From positions 1 through 64,000 of the forward strand of contig NMRB01002244.1 of assembly GCA_002633025.1 (NCBI GenBank): 64,000 nt of DNA. The letters are read 5' to 3'. The translations under genes and the position numbers were made by a program. The stretch's first letter is position 1. Every line of letters starts with the position of its first letter. This DNA is from Notospermus geniculatus (lineage: Eukaryota; Nemertea; Pilidiophora; Heteronemertea; Lineidae). Of this stretch, positions 20,801 through 30,229 are shown in pieces. The notes below the pieces were generated by a model that was not told where the DNA came from, made no database searches, and saw only the letters and a program-made list of their open reading frames with translations.

Positions 20801-23800
20801 AGTAGCGCCTCAACCAACACCTCCCCTATCGGTCCGCCCACCGTCCCCAGCCAAATCAGTCGTTAGAGCGGCAGCTCCGGTAAAGTGTACCAAAGAACCA
20901 GAACCAGAGCCAATTACGATTCCCGTCGCCCCTGTCGAAGAGAACGTCGAAACCGCGCCGGTTATGCCGCGTCCACCCTCCCCAGTTCGATCTGTGAGAC
21001 CGGGCACAGCCCGACCGGCATCATCAGCGAAGGGAAGGGACGAAGTAAGGGGGATTGAGGAAGATACCGCGGCTGCGAAGGAAAACCAGACGGTAAAACA
21101 AGCCGGAGGTAAGTAATTCAGGACTGAGAAGTTCGGTCCAAAAACATACATGTAGGTTACACAGCGACACCTGTGTGATTTTTTCCACGTTCACTTAGCA
21201 CCGACGACGTTCGAAAGAAATTTCCTACAACTCTGGTTTAACGATTCTCCGAATGGCGGTGCTGACCTCAGTGACAGGGTCCAGGGTTTGGACCCTGTTC
21301 ACAGACGAAGTGGTTGACAAACTCAGTCGAAACATGATTTCACCTCTCCGAGATTTTGACATCTATATTGCACTCTGCCAATACAATAGTTAATCCGTCA
21401 TTTGTGATGGTACTCCACACTGTGGCGACAAATGTTAGCACCTTCTTCCGCATACATACATTTTACCAAGAAACTCATTTACCGGAAACTAGTCACCTTC
21501 TGATGTCGAGTTGAAGGTAGATTTGCCAGGGAGAACCATGAGGCTTGTGACGGTAGAACCGTTGTCGTGCAAGAATACCAAAAACACCTACCCTCAAACT
21601 CGGTTCCCTAGGCCCCATAAACCTAGGTTTCCATTTCCGACGGGGCAAAGCTGAGATCCCATATGACATCATGTCCTACCGATATGTCTCTCGCTGAAAA
21701 AGTCAAGACAAATTAAGCTTATCGCGGTTGCTGTCACAAGTTTGACCAGTATACTCGTATGACTAGAAATGAATTGAAGACACTTATTCTGAGGACAACC
21801 ATTCCGTTCACACCCGCCACAATCGAATTACAATACAGCATTGCTGTCTCCATGACAACCGATCGCCATTTTGGAACAGAGTCCAAATCGATTAATGGCT
21901 TACCAAGTTGGAGCACTACCAATTACCGATGGATCAAATAGCAAATTTTAATTTGTACGTTGGTTTGCCAAACTAATGACCATTTTGTAAGCAGTACACC
22001 TACATCGTTTGAGCAGGACTTATGAAAAAAGTGCATTCTTAGTCTTACTTTATTGACACACCATAAGCTAGACCATTCAGTACAACATTGAGTGGTTTAT
22101 AGCAAAAAATAATTCGAGGAGGCCTGTTGTGTTTTAAGATAAGCCGTAGCACACATACACTCTAATATTTTCCTTCATTTTTCCATTTGTTGCTTGAAAA
22201 TAATTTGAATTCAATATTGCGGATTCTTTTCTGCCCTGAGGAAGTGAGGAACGTCTCTCCACGTCTTCAATCAGAAATTTCGACGCTGATTGTCAACAAA
22301 TGACAAAGTTGTCTCTTGCAAATTCCACCGAACTGGAGAGACGGAAAATTCCAGAGTTCCTGCCGGATTACTCCGATTTCCTCGTCATTTTACTCGAAGG
22401 TGCCTCGTATTCCATCGTCACCCAAATATTCCTTGCTCGACCAACGTTTGTCAAGGAATATTAAGCGTGGATTAGACAGATTTGCGGGCATTTTAAGAGG
22501 TTTAGATCTAGCCTGTCTGCTGCACGATCTTCGGATGGGTACCGACGCCTCGTGGAAACGTTTGTTCATACGGAACAGGCCGATACAACGGCCTCTAATA
22601 CAGCGGTCAACTTACCAGAATGACTATCTGGACTATCTAGGAGAATGTGGAGGTATTTTATGTTTCATTCTAATCATTTTGTAAACGTACATTTTCATGT
22701 ACATGTACGGTACCTCTACATTTTAATTGGCCTTTCCCGTCTAAAGGCCCTAAGAACGCGACTACGGTAAAAAAGGTTTTGTTTTCTTCGTCGCGCTGCT
22801 TCTCTGAACGAAGCATTTCCCGCAGCTTCGTTCGTAATCGCACCATGTACAGAAGGACCTTCAGAAACGTACTTATACACTACAGGTTCTTCAGGAAAAA
22901 GTGCCCTCTTATGCTGAAAGAACAGCCTGCTCTAAAATACTGTCCCCTATCCTGTAGTTCATAGCTCGCCTTTGGTGAAACTTAAGCAAAGCACACATTT
23001 TAAGTAGCGATATTTTGTCGGTCTAATCCCGTGGATGGTCATGAAACACAGAAAAAAAATCAACTCGAGTGGAGACTCAGAGTCTCACTTTATGGGTGGC
23101 GTCCACTAGAGCGCCGACAACATTAGGAAGGGTTCGGGAAGCAAATGTGTCATTTCGGCATTGCTTCCGCATCAAGTCCTATTGGTCGTTTTACCCTTTC
23201 CCGAACGTGCGGAAATGCCGCGAACTGTTCAGGAATGATAAAGACAGTGAACGGAACCTTTCAAGAATATGCGGAGAGGTTGCCGAATGAATGCGGATTT
23301 ACTAAATTTGCATTCGGCGTCTTGTCCGCGCCCTAGTGGACGCTAGGTTTTAGGGACAAAATGGTTCGAAACACTTTTTGACTCAAAATGAAACAGAAAA
23401 TATTTCGGCGCGAGACAATGTCATCTCGGCCTGAAATATTTTCTCTCAGATCGAGACTGTCAGTATCTCAACCCGAAATATTTTCTCTCGGAACGAGGTG
23501 TCATTGTCTCGGGCCGAAATATTTTCTGTTTCATTTTGAGTCAAAAAGTATTTCGAACCGTTTTGTCCCTAAAGTGAGACTTTGAATCTCCACTCGAGTT
23601 GATTTTTTTTTCTGTGAATGGTCATAAATCCCTACACCAACAACCGAAACCTTAAAACACTCCACAGATTAACCCGATATTTCCCAAAATATTGACCAGT
23701 GGATTAATACTGAGAGTAGTTTATTAAATTGTACTTAAACTTAGTTCAACAAATAATTCAGTCTTTTGCACATTAACGTCCAAACTGTTTTTGATGTTTA

Positions 23801-26800
23801 ACGTATGAGATGAAAAAAAACAAATAAGGTCTGAGTCGAGTTATAGGCCTAAATGTTCTGTCCATTAGCAATTCTCGCCGTTGGTGATTTGGAGTACTTA
23901 TCTTCGATTCCCGACCAGTAGGCCTACCATTGTTGTTTAACTTGTCAACGGTTCCTGTTCCTGGATAATACGAATAGATCGACGCCAAGATGGTAAGAGG
24001 AATCATCCGGTTGTCGGCGTACGACATGAAGGACCTCCCCAGTAAGTGAAAGCGTTTACACCAACACCAAAGTCTACTTGGCCGACCACACTGTACTAGG
24101 CAAGGTTTCTTACATTCTTACTATTGGTTCCGATAACTCGAAGTGAATTTGGAATAGGAGCTGTCAGCGAGTTGACCAATAGGTGTCACTACGGCCCAAT
24201 TCAATGCATCTAGCGGACCCAGTCATTATCGATCGAGCAGCAATCACGTAGATTTTCCTGTACATTGGTCCGCTAAGACTTTGCTGCCATCTGTTGGCAA
24301 TATGCGCGGTTGACTGCTCCTATTGGTAACAAGAGAGTTTGGCTTTAGATGGGCAGCTCAACCATAGAAAGAAAAAAACTATGGGCAGTTGTTTGTGTCA
24401 TGGTCTCAGCGTTAGTCCTATAAGGAAACCAATGGTGAATTGCCCAATGAGAGCCAACTCGCAAACTTTCAGTTTGAGCAGCGCCATACGTTACTTTTGA
24501 AAACCTCTTGTGGACGTCTTCAAAATGTATGCACTGAACACTTTGTGGGGCTGTACCACCCAGAATACTCTATGTCAAATCCCAAATACATCGCAGTTGG
24601 TTGGATGTACATGTACATCCAATTAATGAACACTTAGTTGTTGCACCATTTCATGCGCATCCATCTAAATCGCGGATTCTCGTGCACGTTGTTGTGGGGA
24701 TCAGTAATAAATCTTGTTAATGGTTTAGACGAACTGGTACATGTATATCGCAAGCAGACTTTTATCAATTATATTCATAATTAATACGAATGGATGTGTT
24801 GATAGTACTGTGAAAGCTCCGTGGAGGGAGGCGTCTCGACATATCCTAGTCTCAAATCTCTGGATATAGACACGGATAAGATGTTCAGATCCATTAACTG
24901 TGAGTACCTATACCACGGTGAATTTACGGATTATATTTTGGCTCTATAGAATGGGTGAAATGATCATTTGGATCGATTTCCATCATTTTTTTTACAAAAG
25001 AGCACTTCATGGTGTGCTCCATTTGCTTGTGGCTGTGTGAATCACCAGTGTTTGAAACAGGTATTGCTGAGTATCACGATTCTTATAAAATCCCAGCTAA
25101 ATCACCCTCGTACTTTAGATTATGGTCAGCTTATGTTGCTCTACCAAACGTTTTCTCAACTTAGTCACAGCATACATCTCTATTACGACATCTTATGAAT
25201 AACACATTAAATAACTCAAATGCTTTTGTTCGTAAAACCTGATCAAAATGTCCATCAGGCATTTTCTTTAATCTTTTAAATCTTAACCAAATCAGTAAAA
25301 TACTTGAGGCTACTTGTGTACAATTACACGCAATGAAAAAACACTCAGGTGTCTCCAAGACCGATGTGACAGCGGACAACCGGAGAGTTGTCTGTGCCTT
25401 CTTCATCGACGTCAGGTGAAACCTTAAAGTGCACAGTTTTACATGTAGGAATTTGATACCAATCACGGTTCGTATCCGACTCAATTGTTTACCTTTATTT
25501 GCATAAAAGTGAATACGTGATATTTATTCTAAACAACTTGTGCCATGATATATATTTTTCGCTTCTACTTTTACACAGGATGATTCAAGCAGCATCGACA
25601 ACCAGCTAGAGGGCGAGACGCATGCTCACATCTTCGCAACTACTTCTCAGCAGCATTGAGCAGTAGGCCAAACATGATAATGCAAGGATAACGAAGAATC
25701 TTATTGTCTTTCAGATATCAGGAAGCCGGACGAGAAGTTTGACCGCCACTGGCTGACGTGGCCGCGGACGCCAGGCCCACAGAGCGAGCGTTCAAAGACC
25801 CCTGGCAGCGTTTTCGGCAGGCCGAAGAATCCAACCAAACTCCGACGGTCAAAGACCTCATTTGATCGCCCCGTCTTTACACCTGTCCCGAATGAGTTCG
25901 TGGAGTTGGACCCAAGGCCGCCTTCTGGTGAACAACCAACGCTAAACTTTGTGCCAGGAGAGGTATATATGATTATGACTCGCAGCATGAGGTGAATTCT
26001 TTTTGACTCAAAGCGTTCATTGACAGTCCGTCGGCACCGTTTCCGGAACGATGCCTTCCGAAGATTGCCACTAGACCGAGACTGTTTCTCCGTATATGTT
26101 TATCATATAAAAGTATCTGCTAAGCTTACTCATTCCATTCCTTCAGCGTAGGAAGGATATGGGCCTGCTTTCACTGCTGATTTTCTCCTTTTACAGCCCA
26201 GGGAATACGGGAGATCAGTCCCATATGTGCCTGCTTTTCAATCTTGGATGAAATCTGCTTCGAACGAAGGTAAGTTTTTCAGGACCCGGCAATTTTGACG
26301 ACAAGCCATCAATCCGTATCACGAGGCATGCGGAGCGCGGTTGGACTCGTGACCGATAGGCCGCGGAGCGCCTTTGACACTTTGATCAGGAAATATGCGC
26401 TAAGTCACACATTTCATCAAATTAACTAGGGTTAAAGCTTACCTTTATACGTGGCACTAATCCTTACCAAAATTATCCAATATTCACCAATTTTCTGTGA
26501 TGCTTTGGCGAAAGTAATAAAAAAATTAGTGAGAATTTTTAGTTGATGTTTCCTCCACTTAAGAATTTCAATGCAAAGCACTGTAAGCCTCGTCCAGAAT
26601 GGAGATGTAAGACGAACAATCTGACTTGGGCTTTGTTAAGGTTGGCCGACTGGTAAATGATTCGAACGTATAAATAATTAAATATCACTTTTGATGTATG
26701 CCACGCCAAGGGAATCAAAGATACCGTGATGACATCGACGGTTTTGATTGAATGCCATCTGTATTGATTTCTGCATCAATTATTTGTAGAGGAGAGGGCA

Positions 26801-29235
26801 TAAGATTTTTACGAGATTGCATTACACTGTACACTTGTGATCATATTAAACGTAACGACATCCTTGGAAAGTGGTGTGAGGTCGGGCACGAGGCCGAGAG
26901 GTCACAGGTTCGATTCCCAGCCGAGTCGGCACGTTACATTCTCAACTGGTCTGAAAAGATCAAGTGGTGCGCTGAATGAGCTGCTTCTTGAGTTCCCCCG
27001 CAGAAAAGTTTCTGGGGAGACTGGGGTAACGTGACGCACTTCATCGACTTTATAAGTGGAAAGCGCTAAAGCGTCACATATTATTATTGTTATGTTGTCA
27101 TCATCATCAGCAGCACCACTGTCATCGCCACCATGGTCACGATCATCAATGTTTTCGCAAAGCCCCCGAAACCCCAACGGGAACGTCTATACTTTTGTTC
27201 GGTGCTCTCTTCGTGGCATCGAACAATGGGTGTGGGGTTCGCGCTGGCGTCTCAGGGGCTTTGCGAAAACTCCCTAATATCTTTACAGAAAAGGACGTTG
27301 TCTACAAGATGATGAAATCATTAAAAGCCCAACAGGTAAACAGTGCACCCCACACGCGATACGTGTCCTACACCGAGGCGGACAGGACTAAAAGACAGCC
27401 ATCCACGTATGGAATCAGGACATCCATGCCTGCAGTCAGGCCAACCGAAATGTACCAGCTGCCCGAAGGACAACATCTACATCCCTGTAATAGCTGTGAG
27501 GATTATCTTATAAAGACCTGGGCCAATCAGGTCGGACGGTAAGTCTGCAGGCTTTCAGGGGATCTCTCGATTAGCAACGCCGTTGAAAAAATATTCCATC
27601 AGTGAGATAAAGATGTTGCATAAATCAGGACTCAAGATGTACCCCTGTCTGATGCATTCACATACATTCGAATTCCTTTAAAGGCTTTTCCTTTTTCTGC
27701 CCTTCCCATTGTATGTCTCCATGAATGAACGTCGCGACAAGCCTTCAGCGTTGGACACGGCAGGGGAAGAACTTGTTTAGTGTGAAATACGGCGTTTAGA
27801 TGGCAGCACCGTCTTAGTAATGGCTGACTTGATACCTGAGGCGCCACTTCCGCAAATCAATTTTTCCGCTTATACGCTAAATAGGAGTTCTTGTCGAGTC
27901 CGGGATTTGCGTAGTCGATCGAAACACATTCACTGCAGTCCTATGTGCAGGAAAAAAACTTTCCCGAAGTTAATGGTGTAACAAACTCTTAGCCGTTGTT
28001 GAATGCGCTGAAACTATTACGGGGATAATGCACCCACCTACTGGGCGACCGGGTGGTAATTTGTGGTGGAATTTGTTACAAGCATGAATAAAACATATGA
28101 ATTTCATAAACCAAAACATGCGAACTAAGCAACGAATTATCGATCTTAGCCAGAGTGTGGAATAGGTGATTCCAGTCCGGATCGGTGTCTCGCACCTTCG
28201 TATTGTTCAAGTACATATTTGAATAAGTTTCGGGCTGTGTATTTCACGCGATCGTTGTGCAGGACTAGGGTTGGCTGCCTCCGAGCTGTGAAGGAAAAGC
28301 AAACAAGAGAATATTCAGACGACTCGGCGTGTAAACATTCATAGCCCATTTCTTTTGGTAGGAAGTCGGTGTTATCTTGGCGAAAACAAAATGGCTGGAT
28401 CTTGGCAAGTGTTGAAATAGAACCCAATACATTCTTCGTATTTCTCTGTTCAGACTTCCTTTCATACTTTTCCTCAACATTTTTCTGTTGCTTACCGTCC
28501 AGCCATTTTGTCTTTGCCCAGCGCCCCCGAATTCTACGGAATAGGCTACAGCCGGTATTACAATGCTGCTAATACACACGACTACAAGGACTTCAACTTC
28601 TCAAGGAATACATTCAGTTGGTAAGATATGGTTGGGTTGACCAGGAAAGAGACACGTATAATCGTGTCGTCTATTCCCCTGTTTTGTGTGTACACCCCAT
28701 TTTCTTCGTTTAGGGAAGAGGCCAAGCCGTTTGCAGCTCCAACGTACTATAGGAATGTGGAGTACAGACCGGTAGCGAAACACCAAACAAGAATACCCAT
28801 GCATAGGGATTACCATCACGAAAACTCCCATTTCCAGGTATGCGGTTTTTAATTTTATCAATCCAAAAAGAAAAAGTCACTGGTTGTAAAGCCACGGCTC
28901 ACCCATGCAACAACGCAACCCTAGTGTGATAGAATCAGGCACCCCCTTCGGTGTTTCTCACGGGAAAGGGTCTTGGTCTCTCTGGAGTCCAATGAAGGGT
29001 GCCGTTAAAGAAGGGATGTGGGATCCTGTATTGGGAGCATTAGCTTCTACGACATCGGATTCGAACCCGCTTTAGCATTTTCATATTTGACTAGTTTCTG
29101 AGCTTCGTTTTTGTCTTATTTTGACAGGATACCCAGAGGCCATTCCGTAGTCACTACATCATCTTTCCCGACTGGGTGTCGGAGAATTCTCACTTCAAGA
29201 AGCAAAGGCAACTGAACGGACACCGATACCACTAG
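14594..29235 (+). CDS. 11-exon gene, predicted 781-residue protein of unknown function (span with introns)
   Basis: I built this model by eye. Coding exons: 14594-14885, 16284-16426, 19612-19777, 20578-21108, 22341-22652, 25715-25962, 26197-26269, 27289-27538, 28522-28620, 28714-28837, 29128-29235. All exon phases are compatible and the total is 2346 nt, ending at TAG 29233. Most sites are strong (for example TTTTTCAG/TT, CTTTCAG/AT, GGAG/GTAAGT). The acceptors of exons 2 and 5 and the donor of exon 1 are less certain. The protein has a Lys-rich N-terminus, a charged helix (DYLENEEDKQRR), a Pro-rich repeat region, and a C-terminal half rich in Tyr, His, Arg and Phe (GIGYSRYYNAANTHDY, IPMHRDYHHENSHF). 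There is no signal peptide or membrane segment. I do not recognise the family. A cytoskeletal or ciliary role is a guess from composition only. Confidence 0.7.
16284..16426 (+). CDS. exon 2 of the 11-exon gene (probable)
   Basis: Open frame encoding VTYKMTLDKKGKGTRPLG and continuing to RRRVKQRQRPSTAKSMK, the same basic character as exon 1. The acceptor is GTTCCTTCTCGGAG/GA (or three bases later) and the donor AAG/GTTGGT. The phases fit exon 1 (phase 1) and exon 3 (phase 0). The acceptor is weak, so this exon could be alternative or wrong. Confidence 0.5.
16808..16938. mobile_element. hairpin MITE (ATCCCTTACGAAAAATTCACAT ends)
   Basis: ATCCCTTACGAAAAATTCAC and GTGAATTTTTCGTAAGGGAT are perfect inverted ends. 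The centre holds about three copies of GTGAAAGTGGCTTTCACATAT, itself a palindromic 21-bp unit. Lies in intron 2. Confidence 0.85.
18621..18842 (+). repeat. minisatellite, left arm of an inverted pair
   Basis: About 13 imperfect copies of a 16-17-base unit CCCATTTGGCCAAATT, with variants CGCC, TGCC and TGCCAAAAT. The core TTTGGCCAAA is itself palindromic. Lies in intron 2 of the 11-exon gene. The right arm (19318-19546) carries the reverse complement unit. Confidence 0.9.
19048..19142. mobile_element. hairpin element between the minisatellite arms
   Basis: GGTTACAGTGTTTGCTCCCTT pairs with AAGGGAACAAACACTGC plus TTGTGTAACC. About 95 bp, in the spacer between the inverted minisatellites. Confidence 0.65.
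19318..19546 (-). repeat. minisatellite, right arm of an inverted pair
   Basis: About 14 imperfect copies of AATTTGGCCAAATGGG-type units, the reverse complement of the array at 18621-18842. It ends about 65 bases before exon 3. Transcribed RNA could form a hairpin of over 200 bp. Confidence 0.9.
19612..19777 (+). CDS. exon 3 of the 11-exon gene
   Basis: Acceptor GTTCCAG/GACTAC, donor CCAG/GTACGG. Encodes a charged, probably helical or coiled-coil segment (DYLENEEDKQRRVDEMQER) followed by a Pro/Gln/Val-rich linker (APPQQQVVVAQPITVP). Confidence 0.75.
20373..20497. mobile_element. hairpin MITE in intron 3
   Basis: AAGGCGCTGTTCCACGTGA pairs imperfectly with TCACGTGGAGGAGAGCACCTT. It ends about 80 bases before exon 4. 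The GGGCAATT, CAATGxxxAATGGC-type interior resembles parts of 19861-19960 and 24380-24470, suggesting related sequence in other introns. Confidence 0.6.
20578..21108 (+). CDS. exon 4 of the 11-exon gene, Pro/Ser/Ala-rich repeats
   Basis: Acceptor CTCTTTTTCAG/TT and donor GGAG/GTAAGT are near consensus, and the 177 codons stay open. The exon encodes three imperfect repeats built around RPxSPAKSxxRAA and KELEPEP (at about 20690-20740, 20830-20880 and 20960-21030). SPAK and SPVR sites resemble proline-directed kinase targets. Low-complexity and probably disordered. A minus-strand open frame at 20810-21151 is its shadow. Confidence 0.8.
22341..22652 (+). CDS. exon 5 of the 11-exon gene
   Basis: The open frame includes SSPKYSLLDQRLSRNIKRG and ends in YQNDYLDYLGECG with donor GGAG/GTATTT (phase 1, matching exon 6). 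The 5' end is uncertain: CTGGAGAG/AC gives the right phase but a poor pyrimidine tract. The middle (RFAGILRGLDLACLLHDL) is the least polar part of the protein. Confidence 0.65.
23047..23616. mobile_element. large palindromic element in intron 5, with a nested MITE
   Basis: CACAGAAAAAAAATCAACTC, CGAGTGGAGACTCAG and AGTCTCACTTTA on the left pair with their complements at about 23572-23616. GGGACAAAATGGTTCGAAA, ACTCAAAATGAAACAG and AAAATATTTCGG pair with the right half at about 23513-23571. The left arm is split between TTTA and GGGACAAA by a second element (23092-23349); the right arm is continuous. Confidence 0.85.
23092..23349. mobile_element. MITE nested in the 23047-23616 palindrome
   Basis: Ends GGCGTCCACTAGAGCGC and GCGCCCTAGTGGACGC are inverted complements. 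Internal related pairs are TTCGGGAA and TTCCCGAA, GGAAATGCCGCGAAC and TTCGGCATTGCTTCCGC. TTTA flanks both sides, consistent with a short target duplication. Confidence 0.8.
24151..24329 (-). mobile_element. dispersed MITE, partner of 54700-54878
   Basis: The reverse complement aligns along its length with 54700-54878. Shared blocks include CAGATGGCAGCAAAG, AGCGGACCAAT, TGGGTCCGCTA and GTAGTGACACCTATT. The ends carry AATAGGAGCTGTCAG and its partner. Lies in intron 5. Confidence 0.8.
25715..25962 (+). CDS. exon 6 of the 11-exon gene
   Basis: Acceptor TTGTCTTTCAG/AT, donor GAG/GTATAT. Encodes KPDEKFDRHWLTWPRTPG and a basic Ser/Pro-rich run (RSKTPGSVFGRPKNPTKL), then FTPVPNEFVELDPRPPSG. Phase 1 in, phase 0 out. 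Confidence 0.8.
26197..26269 (+). CDS. exon 7 of the 11-exon gene
   Basis: Acceptor CTCCTTTTACAG/CC, donor GAAG/GTAAGT. 24 codons: PREYGRSVPYVPAFQSWMKS and on. Phase 0 in, phase 1 out. Confidence 0.8.
26866..27096 (+). mobile_element. tRNA-derived SINE, older copy, intron 7
   Basis: Contains a B-box-like GGTTCGATTCCC at about 26909 and aligns in its 3' half with the SINE at 52576-52824 (CTCAACTGGTCTGAAAAG, AAAGTTTCTGG, GGGTAA..GTGACGCACT). It ends in a TATTATTATTG tail. The A-box region is degraded. Confidence 0.75.
27151..27270. mobile_element. GTTTTCGCAAAGCC hairpin MITE, copy 1
   Basis: 120 bp. GTTTTCGCAAAGCCCCCGAA pairs with the GGGGCTTTGCGAAAAC end. The interior has CTTTTGTTCGGTGCTCTC and GGCATCGAACAATGGG. 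Near-identical copies are at 47312-47431 (same orientation) and 57988-58106 (opposite). Its right end is 18 bases from exon 8. Confidence 0.9.
27289..27538 (+). CDS. exon 8 of the 11-exon gene
   Basis: Acceptor ATCTTTACAG/AA, donor GACG/GTAAGT. Encodes EKDVVYKMMKSLKAQQ, a basic middle, and CNSCEDYLIKTWANQ. A hairpin element ends only 18 bases before the exon (see 27151-27270), so part of the normal branch and pyrimidine region lies at the element border. Confidence 0.85.
28522..28620 (+). CDS. exon 9 of the 11-exon gene
   Basis: Acceptor TCTTTGCCCAG/CG, donor AGTTG/GTAAGA. Encodes APEFYGIGYSRYYNAANTHD and on, rich in Tyr and Asn. Phase 2 in and out. Confidence 0.8.
28714..28837 (+). CDS. exon 10 of the 11-exon gene
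   Basis: Acceptor TTCGTTTAG/GGAAG, donor CAG/GTATGC. Encodes EEAKPFAAPTYYRNVEYRP and IPMHRDYHHENSHFQ. Phase 2 in, phase 0 out. Confidence 0.8.
29128..29235 (+). CDS. exon 11 (last coding exon) of the 11-exon gene
   Basis: Acceptor TTATTTTGACAG/GA. Encodes DTQRPFRSHYIIFPDWVSEN and ends LNGHRYH before TAG. The first AATAAA downstream is near 30514, so the 3' UTR could be long and would then include two transposons; no closer signal was seen. Confidence 0.8.
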   Translation, partial: DTQRPFRSHYIIFPDWVSENSHFKKQRQLNGHRYH

Positions 29236-29418
29236 GACTACTTATGAAGAATACCTTCTTCGTTTTATCAATAGTGTAGAATAACTAGCATCTTTTCGTG
29301 TCACGCCTATCATGACCCACCAATTCGGCACCCGAGCTGCGATAAATTTTCGTGTGGCCGCTACTTTCAAGATTAAGACTTATGGGAAAACTGTAGCGTG
29401 AGAGAAGATTTCCCGTGG

Positions 29419-29657
29419 TAAAGCCTAGGTCACATATCCACTCCGGGGCCCGTACGGCGACCGTACGGCGAGTAAAAACATACATTTTGGCCAATTTCTA
29501 CGGTGCCCAGTTTGATCTAGTTTAATTTCCGCTTATCCATTGAGGCGATTTCGGCATAATTCAGCTTCGATCTGAGTTTCAGTCTCAAAAATCCACAGCA
29601 AGCCGCTGGGTGGGGAAAATCGTACGGCGCCCGGTGGCATTTGTGACCCAGGCTTAA
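29419..29657. mobile_element. TTAA-type MITE just downstream of the 11-exon gene
   Basis: TAAAGCCTAGGTCACA with CGGGGCCCGTACGGCG pairs with CGTACGGCGCCCGG and TGTGACCCAGGCTTAA. About 240 bp; the right end is TTAA and the left is GTAA. Confidence 0.8.
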
Positions 29658-29909
29658 CAGTGTCCCTTGATAGTGCTCGGTGTTGAGTTGCGAAACATGG
29701 CTTTTGAGACAACTTACAAGAGTCGATATCACGGGATAATTTCTTATGAGCCAGTTTTCCCATCTCAATGACATCAATACTGTGAAAGAGACGAGGCATT
29801 TGGAAGCTTTGTGTATAGATGGCGACATAAGAAACACGGCATCGCGGGCCACAGTGTGATGGATGTATTGCTCCTTCTGAGTGAAGGAGGTTCGATGGCA
29901 GTTCCAATA

Positions 29910-30220
29910 CAGGTGTAACGTCGGTGAGTGTTTCTGTAGCTCAGTGTTCCCTAAAGCGGGTGATCCACTGTTGCGATTTTGGCTTGAGACAGGGTTGCGT
30001 TCCCTTGCGATTACCTTATAAGGACTTCCGATTGCCATATAAGGTAACCGCAAGGGAACGCAACCCCGTCTCAAGCTAAAATCGCAACAGTGGATCACCC
30101 GCTTTACAATACACGCGGCCTAGAATGGTTATTGTTGGGTTAGTTGCCGCTTAATCCGTCAGGAGGATAACAATAAGAAAAACACAGAAATACGGGGAAC
30201 ACTGATCGACGTTACACCTG
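29910..30220. mobile_element. CAGGTGTAAC MITE, copy interrupted by another hairpin
   Basis: Ends CAGGTGTAACGTCGGTGAG and CGACGTTACACCTG, flanked by TA on both sides. Interior as in 14325-14485. It is split by the element at 29952-30106. Confidence 0.9.
29952..30106. mobile_element. hairpin MITE nested in the CAGGTGTAAC element
   Basis: Between two TA dinucleotides. AAGCGGGTGATCCACTGTTG pairs with CAACAGTGGATCACCCGCTT, and the pairing continues inward (GTTGCGTTCCCTTGCG) to give arms of about 70 bp. The uninterrupted relative at 14325-14485 shows the site without it. Confidence 0.9.
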
Positions 30221-30229
30221 TAGGTAATG

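Noticed and set aside
20810-21151. 113-codon minus-strand open frame
   Set aside because: It is the shadow of exon 4, whose Pro/Ser/Ala codons leave few stops on the other strand.
25577-25660. Possible extra exon after TTTTACACAG
   Set aside because: Good acceptor, but the frame reaches a stop without a usable donor, and exons 5 and 6 already join in phase.
29517-30098. 193-codon open frame on the minus strand
   Set aside because: It runs through two nested MITEs and has no domain features. The open frame follows from hairpin composition.
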